Source of the DNA: Rhodococcus sp. X156
Lineage (GTDB): Bacteria; Actinomycetota; Actinomycetes; Mycobacteriales; Mycobacteriaceae
Assembly (NCBI RefSeq): GCF_004006015.1
Contig: NZ_CP034766.1
Coordinates: 496,001 to 560,000 of the forward strand
DNA length: 64,000 nucleotides
Reading direction: 5' to 3'
This document shows, piece after piece, positions 43,408 to 50,933 of this stretch (its first letter is position 1; each line of letters opens with the position of its first letter). The notes beneath the pieces are model-generated. The model was not told the origin of the DNA. It saw only the letters and a program-made list of their open reading frames with translations, and made no database searches. The position numbers and the translations under genes were made by a program.

Positions 43408-43440
43408 GCGCGACGGCCTGGCCCCACAACCTGGTGGCGC

Positions 43441-43484
43441 AGCAGAAGACCCCGGCACCGTGGAGGCTGCCGGGGTCTTCTGCT
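43441..43484. terminator. Bidirectional terminator between moaE and rpf
   Basis: Perfect 17-base arms (AGCAGAAGACCCCGGCA and its complement) surround a 10-base loop, between two convergent genes. It is the longest perfect hairpin noticed in the window. Confidence 0.85.
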
Positions 43485-43497
43485 GTGGTGCTGTGGA

Positions 43498-44241
43498 TCA
43501 GCCCAGGTGGAGGACCTGGCCGGGGTAGATCACGTTGACGTTGCTGATGGTGCCCTTGTTCAGCTGGAAGATGGCCTGGTAGCCACCGGAGATGCCCTGC
43601 GAGCGGGCGATGCCGGACAGCGTGTCACCGGACTTGACCGTGTAGGTGCCGGCCGAGGAGGTCGCCGCCTTGGTCGTGGTCTTGGTGGTGGCCTTGGTCG
43701 CGACCTTGGGGGCGGCAGCCTTCGGAGCAGCAGCCTTGGGGGCGACAGCCTTAGGAGCAGCCTTCGGGGCGGCAGCCTTGGGAGCAGCGGCCTTGGGAGC
43801 AGCAGCCTTGGGAGCCGACTTGGTGGACGCCTGCGGGGCGCTGGCACCGGCGGTGGCCGACGCGTTGCCCGAGCCGGTCAGCACCTTGCCGCAGACGGGC
43901 CAGGCACCCTTGCCCTGGCCGGCGAGGACGCGCTCGGCGATGGCGATCTGCTGGGCCTTGCTGGCCTGGTTGGCCTGCGGGGCGTAGGCGTGGCCGCCGA
44001 AGGCCTTCCAGGTGCTGGCGGTGAACTGCAGGCCGCCGTAGAAGCCGTTGCCGTTGGCGATGGACCAGTTGCCGGTGCTCTCGCACTGGGCGACTGCATC
44101 CCACTGGCTGGCGGAGGCCGCCGAGGCGGGCGCGGCCAGCACGGTGAGGGGGGCGCCGACGACCATGCCGGTCAGAGCGACCTTGGCGACGGTGCGGCTG
44201 GTGGTGGTGGGCTTGCGGTGACGGCCTTGGGTACGGGACAT
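43498..44241 (-). CDS. rpfA: Resuscitation-promoting factor, transglycosylase plus LysM
   Basis: A 247-residue secreted muralytic enzyme. A signal peptide (basic start, then VALTGMVVGAPLTVLAAPASA) leads to the Rpf transglycosylase domain (QWDAVAQCESTGNW, whose Glu is catalytic, to about residue 120). A long Ala-Pro-Lys repeat linker follows, then a C-terminal LysM domain (YTVKSGDTLSGIAR...VIYPGQVLHL). Rpf proteins cleave peptidoglycan and wake dormant cells. Position between moaE and moaD matches rpfA (Rv0867c), although that protein lacks a LysM. The long leader carries a c-di-AMP riboswitch, and a Crp-like site lies upstream. Confidence 0.95.
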   Translation of the reverse strand: MSRTQGRHRKPTTTSRTVAKVALTGMVVGAPLTVLAAPASAASASQWDAVAQCESTGNWSIANGNGFYGGLQFTASTWKAFGGHAYAPQANQASKAQQIAIAERVLAGQGKGAWPVCGKVLTGSGNASATAGASAPQASTKSAPKAAAPKAAAPKAAAPKAAPKAVAPKAAAPKAAAPKVATKATTKTTTKAATSSAGTYTVKSGDTLSGIARSQGISGGYQAIFQLNKGTISNVNVIYPGQVLHLG

Positions 44242-44261
44242 CTGGGTGGATCCTCTCCATA

Positions 44262-44440
44262 CGCGCCTGCGAAGTCAGCTGTCGGGTTCGGGCTGAGAGG
44301 TAGCCCGGCTTCCCCACCCGTGGCTCGAGTGGTTTCGCTTCACCCCAAGGACCTAGGCAGCAGATCTGCGCCTCGGCCCGTCGTTCGGCTGCCCGAACGT
44401 GGGTCCTCCGTCCCTGCTCCTGATGGTTCTCGAGGTAACC
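44262..44440 (-). promoter_or_regulatory. c-di-AMP (ydaO/yuaA-type) riboswitch in the rpf leader
   Basis: Read on the minus strand, the leader contains in order GGGACGGAGGACCCA, then TTGGGGTGAAGC, then GAACCCGACAGCTGACTTCG followed by CAGGCGCG. These correspond to the conserved blocks of ydaO-type riboswitches: GGGGGAxCCA, UUGGGGUGAAUC and GAACCCGuCAGCUaaCcUCGuaGGCG. Such switches are known before rpf genes in actinomycetes and turn expression off when c-di-AMP is bound. It ends about 20 bases before the rpf ATG. The outer boundaries are approximate. No covariance search could be run here. Confidence 0.8.
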
Positions 44441-44555
44441 GGTTCCCACGGAGCAGGGTTTGGCGCGGCGGACCGGTTCGGCCGGGGCTGTTCCGGCCAG
44501 GGGGAACGGTACGTGCGGCACAGGCTGCCGTCACCTCGTCCACTGTGGCCGATTT

Positions 44556-44567
44556 GTTACCTGTAAC
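44556..44567. promoter_or_regulatory. GTTAC palindrome in the rpf promoter region
   Basis: GTTAC-CT-GTAAC is a perfect inverted repeat between the riboswitch and the Crp-like site. GTTAC/GTAAC pairs resemble sites proposed for the response regulator MtrA, which controls rpf genes in some actinomycetes. The assignment here is speculative. Confidence 0.35.
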
Positions 44568-44654
44568 GCCCCTGCCACAGTTGACGATCCCGGCATAACC
44601 CCAGGTCAGGGCACTGACGCGTCTGTTCGTTGCGGACTCGTTATCCCGCCGTGA

Positions 44655-44670
44655 TGTGACCGAGATCACG
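44655..44670. promoter_or_regulatory. Crp/GlxR-like binding site upstream of rpf
   Basis: TGTGACCGAGATCACG matches TGTGA-N6-TCACA at nine of ten defined bases. It lies 24 bases beyond the moaD stop and about 410 bases upstream of the rpf ATG, leaving room for a promoter and a riboswitch leader. In M. tuberculosis the Crp homologue Rv3676 controls rpfA, so the site fits known biology. Between this site and the riboswitch no other gene is visible. Confidence 0.7.
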
Positions 44671-44693
44671 TTGGCCAGACGTTTATCTGACTG

Positions 44694-44990
44694 TTATCCG
44701 CCCGCGAAAGGTGGCAGCACGTCGACGGTGCCGCCGGGGGGCAGCGGCCGCTCGCGGTCGCGGACGGCGACCTCGTCGAGCAGGAACGAGCAACGCTTGA
44801 GCACCTCGACCAGGGGCGGGTGTCGCTCCGCGAGGACGGCCAGCAGCGTGCTGAGCGTGGCGCTGGCCGGCGCGCTCACGATCTCGGTGGGGGTGCCCGC
44901 CGCGGCCCGCGCCGCGGCGAAGTAGCGCACCTCCAGCTCGATGGCGGGTGCGCTGGTCGTCGGGCTGGTGCTCTCCGGAGAGGTGCTCAC
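44694..44990 (-). CDS. moaD: Molybdopterin synthase sulfur carrier MoaD
   Basis: A 98-residue ubiquitin-like sulfur carrier. The required C-terminal Gly-Gly (PPFAGG) is present and is converted to a thiocarboxylate by the MoeB-type enzyme. The core is IELEVRYFAAARAAAG then LDEVAVRDRERPLPPGGTVDVLPP. The N-terminal 15 residues (Ser/Thr/Pro) are extra. Its GTG lies three bases after the moaA stop, forming a two-gene operon. It corresponds to moaD2 (Rv0868c). Confidence 0.94.
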   Translation of the reverse strand: MSTSPESTSPTTSAPAIELEVRYFAAARAAAGTPTEIVSAPASATLSTLLAVLAERHPPLVEVLKRCSFLLDEVAVRDRERPLPPGGTVDVLPPFAGG

Positions 44991-44993
44991 GAG

Positions 44994-46064
44994 TCAGCCC
45001 CCGATCGCGCTCATCGGGCGGGTGGGCTGCAGGAAGCCGGGGTCGTTGATCCCGTGACCCGGCAGCTTGGCCCACATGGCGTCCTGCCAGCGCTGCGCGA
45101 TCGCGTCGTCACCGGCGTCGGAGCGCAGCAGGTCGCGCAGGTCGGTCTCGCCGGTGGAGAACAGGCAGCTGCGGACCTGGCCGTCGGCGGTGAGCCGGGT
45201 GCGGTCGCAGTCACCGCAGAAGGGTCGAGTGACCGAGGCGATGACGCCGACCGTCGCGGGTCCGCCGTCGACCAGCCAGCGCTCGGCGGGCGCGGCTCCG
45301 CGCGCCTCGCTGTCGGGAGTGAGCGCGTAGGCGGTGCGCAGCGAGGCCAGGATCTCCTCGGCGGTGACCATCTCGCTGCGCTCCCAGCCGTGCTGGGCGT
45401 CCAGCGGCATCTGCTCGATGATCCGCAGCTCGTAGCCGTGCTCCAGGCAGAACTGCAGCAGCTCGGGCGCGTGGTCGTCGTTGATGCCCCGCATCAGCAC
45501 CGCGTTCACCTTCACCGGCGTCAGCCCGGCGTCGGCCGCGGCCCGCATCCCGGCGAGGACGTCGGCCAGCCGGTCGCGGCGGGTGATCTGGTGGAACAGC
45601 TCGGGGCGGACGGTGTCCAGCGAGACGTTCACCCGGTCCAGGCCCGCGGCGCGCAGGGCCTTGGCCTTGCGGACCAGGCCGAGCCCGTTGGTGGTCAGCG
45701 AGATCTCCGGCCGCGGACGCAGCGCGGCGGCGTCGGCGATGATCCCGGCGAGGTCGCCGCGCAGCAGCGGCTCGCCGCCGGTGAAGCGCAGCTCGCGCAC
45801 GCCCAGGTCGGTGACGGCGATGCGGATCAGCCGGGCCAGCTCCGCGCGGGTGAGCAGATCGGAGGTGGGCAGCCAGTCCAGGCCCTCGGCCGGCATGCAG
45901 TAGGTGCACCGCAGGTTGCAGCGGTCGGTGAGCGAGATCCGCAGGTCCGTGGCGACCCGGCCGTGGGAGTCCAGCAGGGCCGAGGTCTGCGGGCGCGCCG
46001 GGTCGCGTGGCGGGGTGACGCCACCGCGGCCCGGCACGGGCAGGCCAAGTGAGACAACGGTCAT
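44994..46064 (-). CDS. moaA: GTP 3',8-cyclase MoaA
   Basis: A 356-residue radical SAM enzyme catalysing the first step of molybdenum cofactor synthesis together with MoaC. The SAM cluster motif CNLRCTYC is followed by PAEG. GGEPLLRGDL is the SAM-binding GGEP motif. The second 4Fe-4S cluster, which binds GTP, is in FCGDCDRTRLTADGQVRSCLF. The essential C-terminal Gly-Gly is present (SAIGG). The N-terminus has about 35 extra residues. It corresponds to moaA2 (Rv0869c) and is divergent from the mop-modABC operon. Confidence 0.97.
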   Translation of the reverse strand: MTVVSLGLPVPGRGGVTPPRDPARPQTSALLDSHGRVATDLRISLTDRCNLRCTYCMPAEGLDWLPTSDLLTRAELARLIRIAVTDLGVRELRFTGGEPLLRGDLAGIIADAAALRPRPEISLTTNGLGLVRKAKALRAAGLDRVNVSLDTVRPELFHQITRRDRLADVLAGMRAAADAGLTPVKVNAVLMRGINDDHAPELLQFCLEHGYELRIIEQMPLDAQHGWERSEMVTAEEILASLRTAYALTPDSEARGAAPAERWLVDGGPATVGVIASVTRPFCGDCDRTRLTADGQVRSCLFSTGETDLRDLLRSDAGDDAIAQRWQDAMWAKLPGHGINDPGFLQPTRPMSAIGG

Positions 46065-46170
46065 GCGGCCAGCCTATCGAGGCCGGCGAGGGGCAGCAGA
46101 AGGACAAAGGGGCCCGCGCAGGGGCTGCCATGGATGGCTGTTCCGCGCGTGCGGGTATAGCGTGCGATTC

Positions 46171-46575
46171 ATGCCGCAGCTGAGGATTAGTGAAGCGGCG
46201 GCAGTGCTCGCCGTCAGTGACGACACCGTGCGTCGCTGGGTGGACTCCGGGGCGCTCAGCGCGCAGCGCGACACCGCCGGACGCATGGTCGTCGATGGGG
46301 CGGAGCTGGCCGCCCACGCCACCGCGCACGCCACCACCACCACTGATCCGTCCGGGGTGGGGAGGTCGGCGCGCAACCGCTTCGTCGGGCTGGTGACCCG
46401 GGTGGTGGCCGACGAGGTGATGGCTCAGGTGGAGATGCAGTGTGGGCCGCACCGCGTGGTCTCGCTGATGAGCAGCGAGGCGGTGCGCGAGCTCGGCCTG
46501 GAGCCCGGCCGGGTGGCCGTCGCGGTGGTCAAGGCGACGACGGTGATCGTGGAGACCCCCGAGGGGCAGCAGTGA
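46171..46575 (+). CDS. HTH-TOBE molybdate-binding protein (Mop-like regulator)
   Basis: A 134-residue protein. Residues 1-55 form an excisionase/MerR-like DNA-binding helix-turn-helix ([26 protein letters not shown]). Residues about 65-130 form a TOBE/Mop domain ([26 protein letters not shown]...[22 protein letters not shown]), which binds molybdate. It heads the modABC operon (GTGA overlap with modA) and is divergent from moaA. It is therefore a natural candidate for the local molybdate-responsive regulator. TATAGC 10 bases before the ATG implies a leaderless transcript. Confidence 0.88.
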   Translation: MPQLRISEAAAVLAVSDDTVRRWVDSGALSAQRDTAGRMVVDGAELAAHATAHATTTTDPSGVGRSARNRFVGLVTRVVADEVMAQVEMQCGPHRVVSLMSSEAVRELGLEPGRVAVAVVKATTVIVETPEGQQ

Positions 46576-47348
46576 CGGTGCGCCGGCGGCGGGGTCTGCG
46601 CCACGCGGTGCCCGCCGGGCTGGCGGTGCTGGCGGTCTCCGCTGCCACCGGGTGCAGCACCGGCGCCGACGGTCCGGGCACGCTCACCGTCTTCGCCGCG
46701 GCCTCCCTGCAGCCGGCCTTCACCCAGCTGGCCGCCGCCTTCGAGCAGGCCCACCCCGGCACCCGGGTCAGCTACAGCTTCGCCGGCTCCTCCGCGCTGG
46801 CCACCCAGATCGACCAGGGGGCGCCCGCCGACGTGTTCGCCTCGGCCGACGAGACGACGATGCAGCGAGTGGTCGACGCCGGGCTGGTGACGGGCGCGCC
46901 CACCACCTTCGCCACCAACTCGCTGCAGATCGCCGTCGCCCCGGGCAACCCGCGCGGAGTCACCGGGCTGGCCGACCTGGCTCGCCCGGGCACCGCCGTG
47001 GTGCTCTGCGCCGTGCAGGTTCCGTGCGGGACCGCCGCCACGAAGGCCGCCGGCGCCGCGGGCGTGCGCCTCGCCCCGGTGAGCGAGGAGTCGTCCGTGA
47101 CCGACGTGCTGAACAAGGTGGTGGTGGGGGAGGCCGACGCCGGGCTGGTCTACCGCAGCGACGTCACCACCACGGGAGACCGCGCCAGCGGGGTCGACTT
47201 CGCCGAGAGCAGCGCGGCGGTCAACCGCTACCCCGCGGCCGTCCTCACCGGCGCCAAGGACCCCGCGCTGGCCGAGGACTTCCTCACCCTGCTCACCAGC
47301 GAGCAGGGCCGGACCGTGCTGGCCCAGGCCGGCCTCGCCGCGCCGTGA
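46572..47348 (+). CDS. modA: Molybdate-binding lipoprotein ModA
   Basis: A 258-residue extracytoplasmic molybdate-binding protein. The signal sequence ends in a lipobox (VSAATGC), so it is lipid-anchored. The ligand-binding start [16 protein letters not shown] and the later [26 protein letters not shown] are hallmarks of ModA. The GTG start overlaps the HTH-TOBE gene stop; the stop overlaps modB. It delivers molybdate to ModBC. Confidence 0.95.
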   Translation: MTVRRRRGLRHAVPAGLAVLAVSAATGCSTGADGPGTLTVFAAASLQPAFTQLAAAFEQAHPGTRVSYSFAGSSALATQIDQGAPADVFASADETTMQRVVDAGLVTGAPTTFATNSLQIAVAPGNPRGVTGLADLARPGTAVVLCAVQVPCGTAATKAAGAAGVRLAPVSEESSVTDVLNKVVVGEADAGLVYRSDVTTTGDRASGVDFAESSAAVNRYPAAVLTGAKDPALAEDFLTLLTSEQGRTVLAQAGLAAP

Positions 47349-48151
47349 ACGTCCTCCGTCCGGGGCGGACCTTCTCGGGCGTGCCGCGCTGGGTCTTCGT
47401 CCCCGCGGTGATCGGCGCGCTGTTCGTGCTGCTGCCACTGGTGAGCATGGTCGCCACGGTGCGCTGGAGCGAGCTGCCGTCCCTGGTCACCTCGCCGTCG
47501 GCGCTGGCCGCGCTGGGGCTGAGCCTGCGCACCTCCGCCGCCGCCACCGTGCTCTGCGTGCTGCTGGGCGTGCCAATGGCCCTGGTGCTCGCTCGCGTGC
47601 AGCTGCCGGGCCTGCGGGTGCTGCGGGCGCTGGTGCTGCTGCCGCTGGTGCTGCCCCCGGTGGTCGGCGGCATCGCGCTGCTGTACACCTTCGGGCGCAG
47701 GGGCCTGCTCGGGCAGCACCTGGACGCGCTGGGACTGCAGATCGCCTTCTCCACCACTGCGGTGGTGCTGGCGCAGACCTTCGTGGCGCTGCCGTTCCTG
47801 GTGCTGAGCCTGGAGGGCACCCTGCGCACCGCGGGGCAGCGCTACGAGGCGGCCGCGGCCACCCTGGGCGCGCGTCCGGCGACGGTGCTGCGCCGGGTGA
47901 CGCTGCCGCTGGTGCTGCCCGGCCTGGTCTCCGGTGCGGTGCTCTCCTTCGCCCGTGCGCTCGGCGAGTTCGGCGCCACCCTCACCTTCGCCGGCAGCCT
48001 GGAGGGCGTCACCCGCACCCTGCCGCTGGAGATCTACCTGCAGCGCGAGACCGACGCCGACGCCGCCGTCGCGCTGTCGCTGGTGCTGGTGGTGGTCGCC
48101 GTCCTGGTGGTGGTGGCCGCGCGCGGCCGGGCCGGCTCGGGCGCGCTGTGA
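47345..48151 (+). CDS. modB: Molybdate ABC permease ModB
   Basis: A 268-residue membrane permease with about six helices. The ATPase-docking loop is [26 protein letters not shown]. The C-terminal half has the ModB-typical [19 protein letters not shown] and [11 protein letters not shown]. The GTG overlaps the modA stop; the frame stays open upstream only as a shadow. Confidence 0.95.
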   Translation: MNVLRPGRTFSGVPRWVFVPAVIGALFVLLPLVSMVATVRWSELPSLVTSPSALAALGLSLRTSAAATVLCVLLGVPMALVLARVQLPGLRVLRALVLLPLVLPPVVGGIALLYTFGRRGLLGQHLDALGLQIAFSTTAVVLAQTFVALPFLVLSLEGTLRTAGQRYEAAAATLGARPATVLRRVTLPLVLPGLVSGAVLSFARALGEFGATLTFAGSLEGVTRTLPLEIYLQRETDADAAVALSLVLVVVAVLVVVAARGRAGSGAL

Positions 48152-49239
48152 CCGGCGGGCCGGTGCGCACCGGTGCGCTGGCGGTGCGTGCGCAGGTCGC
48201 CGCGCGCGGCGTGGAGCTCGAGCTGGAGGTGGGCGCCGGTGAGGTGGTGGCGGTGCTCGGGCCCAACGGCGCAGGCAAGTCCACCCTGCTGTCGGTGGTG
48301 GCCGGGCTGCTGCACCCTGACGAGGGGAGGGTGAGCCTGGACGGGCGGGTGCTGCTGGACACCGGCACGGGGACCCGGGTGCCACCGCACCGGCGCGGGG
48401 TCGCGCTGCTGGCCCAGGACCCGCTGCTGTTCCCGCACCTGAGCGTGGCCGACAACGTCGCGTTCGGTCCCCGCAGCGCCGGGCAGGGACGCCGCGCGGC
48501 CGCCACCGTCGCGGCGCGCTGGTTGGCGGAGGTCGGGGCCACCGAGCTGGCGGGGCGTCGGCCGGCGGCGCTGTCGGGTGGGCAGGCGCAGCGGGTGGCG
48601 GTGGCCCGGGCGCTGGCGGCTGAGCCCGCGCTGCTGCTGCTGGACGAGCCGATGGCGGCGCTGGACGTGGGCGCGGCGCCGGCCATGCGCTCGGTGCTGC
48701 GCCGGGTGCTGCGCGAGGAGGGCGGACGCAGCGCGCTGCTGGTCACCCACGACGTGCTCGACGCCCTGGTGCTCGCCGACCGGGTGGTGGTGGTCGAGGG
48801 CGGTCAGGTGGTGGAGGCCGGTCCGGCGGCACAGGTGCTCAGCCGTCCCCGCAGCTCCTTCGCGGCCCGCATCGCCGGGCTGAACCTGCTGCTGGGCACC
48901 GTGACCGAGCGCGGGCTGCGCACCGCCAGCGGCACCGCCCTGGCCGGTGTGCTGGACGAGGACTGCCGCCCGGGGCAGGCCGCGGTGGCCGTGTTCGACC
49001 CGCTGGCCGTGGCCGTGCACGTGCAGCCACCCGGTGGCAGCCCGCGCAACGCCGTTCCGGTGCGCGTGACGGCGGTGGAGCCACGGGGTCAGCTGGTGCG
49101 GGTGCGCGCGGTGCAGGACGGCGGCGAGGTGCTGCTGGCCGACGTCACCACGGCATCGGTGGCCGAGCTGGACCTGGTGCCCGGGCACCGCGCCTACTTC
49201 GTGGTCAAGGCAGCCGAGGTCCGGGTGCACCTGCGCTGA
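48148..49239 (+). CDS. modC: Molybdate ABC ATPase ModC
   Basis: A 363-residue ATPase. Walker A is [11 protein letters not shown], the signature is [15 protein letters not shown] and Walker B is [12 protein letters not shown]. The C-terminal quarter contains a TOBE-like domain (GNAVPVRV-type segment [20 protein letters not shown]) that binds oxyanion for feedback control. The Q-loop is [21 protein letters not shown]. The GTG overlaps the modB stop and ends the operon. Confidence 0.94.
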   Translation: MTGGPVRTGALAVRAQVAARGVELELEVGAGEVVAVLGPNGAGKSTLLSVVAGLLHPDEGRVSLDGRVLLDTGTGTRVPPHRRGVALLAQDPLLFPHLSVADNVAFGPRSAGQGRRAAATVAARWLAEVGATELAGRRPAALSGGQAQRVAVARALAAEPALLLLDEPMAALDVGAAPAMRSVLRRVLREEGGRSALLVTHDVLDALVLADRVVVVEGGQVVEAGPAAQVLSRPRSSFAARIAGLNLLLGTVTERGLRTASGTALAGVLDEDCRPGQAAVAVFDPLAVAVHVQPPGGSPRNAVPVRVTAVEPRGQLVRVRAVQDGGEVLLADVTTASVAELDLVPGHRAYFVVKAAEVRVHLR

Positions 49240-49277
49240 TCTGCCCAGGACCGGTCGTGGTGGGTCAGACTGGGACG

Positions 49278-50108
49278 GTGAGCACCGAACCGAGCGCCAG
49301 CGACCCCGAGGCCAGCAAGGACGCCGCCGCCGCCTGGACCTACCTGATGGACATGGACGGCGTGCTGGTGCACGAGGACACCATCGTCCCCGGCGCCGAC
49401 GTGTTCCTCTCCGAGCTGCAGGCCGCCGGCAACCCGTTCCTGGTGCTCACCAACAACTCCATCCGCACCCCGCGCGACCTGCGCGCCCGGCTGCTGGTCA
49501 CCGGGCTGGACGTGCCCGAGGAGTCGATCTGGACCTCGGCCCTGGCCACCGCGACGTTCCTGGACTCCCAGCGTCCCGGGGGCAGCGCCTACGTGGTGGG
49601 GGAGTCCGGCCTGACCACCGCGCTGCACGACGTCGGCTACGTCCTCACCGACCGCGACCCCGACTACGTGGTGCTGGGCGAGACCCGTACCTACTCCTTC
49701 GAGGCCATCACCACCGCCATCCGGCTGGTGGAGCGTGGCGCCCGGTTCATCGCCACCAACCCCGACGCCACCGGCCCCTCGCGGGAGGGCTCGCTGCCCG
49801 CCACCGGGGCGGTGGCGGCGCTGATCACCCGTGCCACCGGCCACGAGCCGTACTACGTCGGCAAGCCCAACCCGCTGATGATGCGCAGCGGGTTGCGCAG
49901 GCTGGGCGCGCACTCGGCGAACACCCTGATGATCGGCGACCGGATGGACACCGACATCGTCTCCGGCCTGGAGGCGGGGCTGCAGACCATCCTGGTGATG
50001 ACCGGGATCTCCACCGTCGCCAGCGTGGAGCGCTTCCCCTACCGGCCCACGCTGGTGCTGGACTCCGTGGCGGACCTGGTCGGCCACACCGCCCGCCCCT
50101 TCGGCTGA
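49278..50108 (+). CDS. HAD-IIA family phosphatase (NagD-like)
   Basis: A 276-residue haloacid-dehalogenase phosphatase of the IIA class. The nucleophile motif is [11 protein letters not shown], followed by LVLTNNS (motif II). The cap-region [12 protein letters not shown] and the acidic motif [17 protein letters not shown] complete the active site. NagD-like enzymes dephosphorylate small metabolites; the substrate here is unknown. I chose GTG 49278 over GTG 49257 because the shorter form has fewer extra residues and CAGACT lies at leaderless-promoter distance. Confidence 0.9.
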   Translation: MSTEPSASDPEASKDAAAAWTYLMDMDGVLVHEDTIVPGADVFLSELQAAGNPFLVLTNNSIRTPRDLRARLLVTGLDVPEESIWTSALATATFLDSQRPGGSAYVVGESGLTTALHDVGYVLTDRDPDYVVLGETRTYSFEAITTAIRLVERGARFIATNPDATGPSREGSLPATGAVAALITRATGHEPYYVGKPNPLMMRSGLRRLGAHSANTLMIGDRMDTDIVSGLEAGLQTILVMTGISTVASVERFPYRPTLVLDSVADLVGHTARPFG

Positions 50109-50121
50109 GCGGGGCTCACCT

Positions 50122-50188
50122 GCGTGGCGCCGCCACTGTGTCTATCGGCGTGGCGCCGCCACTGTGCTCACCTGCGTGGCGCCGCCAC
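50122..50188. repeat. Three palindromic repeats duplicated from the yccF 3' end
   Basis: GCGTGGCGCCGCCAC occurs at 50122, 50148 and 50174, every 26 bases. The last copy encodes the C-terminus of the YccF protein. Each copy is itself an inverted repeat (GTGGCG-C-CGCCAC). They fill the gap between two convergent genes and may act in termination. Confidence 0.8.
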
Positions 50189-50548
50189 GATGTCCTTGCC
50201 GAGCGGGGTCAGCGAGATCGGGATCATCTTCAGGTTGGCCACGGCCAGCGGGATGCCGATGATGGTGAGCGCCATCGCGATGGCGCTGAGCACGTGCCCG
50301 ATGGCGAGCCACCAACCGGCGAAGACGAACCAGATGACGTTGCCGACGGCCGAGCCGACGCCCGCGGTCGGCTTTCGCACCACGTCACTGCCGAAGGGCC
50401 ACAGCGCGTAGCCGGCGATGCGGAACGAGGCGATGCCGAACGGGATGGTCACGATGAGCACGCAGCAGATCGCTCCCGCCAGGACGTAGCCCAGGGCCAG
50501 CCAGATCCCACCGAACACGAGCCAGATGATGTTGAGCAGCAGCCTCAT
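50168..50548 (-). CDS. YccF-domain membrane protein
   Basis: A 126-residue membrane protein with two YccF repeats. The first covers NIIWLVFGGIWLALGYVLAG with TIPFGIASFRIAGYALWPFG; the second covers NVIWFVFAGWWLAIGHVLSA with IIGIPLAVANLKMIPISLTPLG. The repeated 'xP.G....K/R....P.G' motif is diagnostic. The function is unknown. The matching place in M. tuberculosis is taken by Rv0870c. The ATG at 50548 is used; the longer frame enters the leader region. Confidence 0.88.
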   Translation of the reverse strand: MRLLLNIIWLVFGGIWLALGYVLAGAICCVLIVTIPFGIASFRIAGYALWPFGSDVVRKPTAGVGSAVGNVIWFVFAGWWLAIGHVLSAIAMALTIIGIPLAVANLKMIPISLTPLGKDIVAAPRR

Positions 50549-50755
50549 GCCACCAGAGTAGGCGGATGTCCGTTCTTCCCTCCTTCTTCCCCTTTGCCGC
50601 ACCGTGCTGTACGGTTGGTGCAGCAGCCCACCTAGCGGCTGCCCGAGAGCGCGTCACGCGCCCGGTTCTTGCTCCGCGGGACATCCCCAAGCAGTAGGAA
50701 AGTCACAGACCGTCTCCACAAGTGTGTCGAGACGGCCAGCTCGAGAGGAACAACA

Positions 50756-50791
50756 GTGCCTGAATCAGATCTCGGTCCCTGGGACGACTGA
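50756..50791 (+). CDS. Possible 11-residue leader peptide
   Basis: GTG-started frame encoding [11 protein letters not shown], preceded by AGAGGA at good distance. It ends inside a stem (CTGGG/CCCAG) and 23 bases before a strong terminator. Ribosome progress through it could decide which hairpin forms. It has a single Trp codon and no run of one amino acid. Confidence 0.45.
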   Translation: MPESDLGPWDD

Positions 50792-50814
50792 CCCAGAACC
50801 ACCAGCAACCACGA

Positions 50815-50844
50815 GAACGCCCCGGCCACACGGCCGGGGCGTTC
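50815..50844 (+). terminator. Intrinsic terminator after the leader peptide
   Basis: Perfect 13-base arms GAACGCCCCGGCC surround a four-base loop, followed by TGCGTCTC. It lies about 90 bases before the ligase start, so readthrough would be needed for ligase expression from the upstream promoter. Confidence 0.75.
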
Positions 50845-50933
50845 TGCGTCTCCCCGGCAGCCGCCTGTTCGGGCACGATGGCACCAGGCGCCGCCAGCCG
50901 CGGCGCGGCGGCAGGGGTGCAGCGGGCAGGGGG

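Larger units (their letters stand above)
50610..50844 (+). ncRNA. Putative structured leader RNA (attenuator-like)
   Basis: A 385-base gap between yccF and the acyl-CoA ligase contains a run of elements reading toward the ligase: a -10 candidate TACGGT (50610-50615); hairpins GCAGCC/GGCTGC (50623-50642) and GCGCG-TCA-CGCGC (50649-50661); a 10-pair stem (50710-50735); a short ORF (50756-50791); a small stem CTGGG/CCCAG (50779-50796) spanning its end; and a terminator (50815-50844). The organisation resembles translation-dependent attenuation. No known RNA family was recognised. Confidence 0.5.

Noticed and set aside
46065-46170. A molybdenum-cofactor riboswitch between moaA and the mop-mod operon.
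   Set aside because: The gap is only 106 bases, the mop transcript seems leaderless, and no conserved Moco-RNA blocks were recognised.
50640-50720. RNase P RNA or tRNA-like sequence, because of AGGAAAGTC and CCCGGTTCTTGCTCC.
   Set aside because: The region is too short for RNase P RNA and lacks its other conserved blocks; the T-loop-like sequence does not match GTTCRANYC and no cloverleaf can be drawn.
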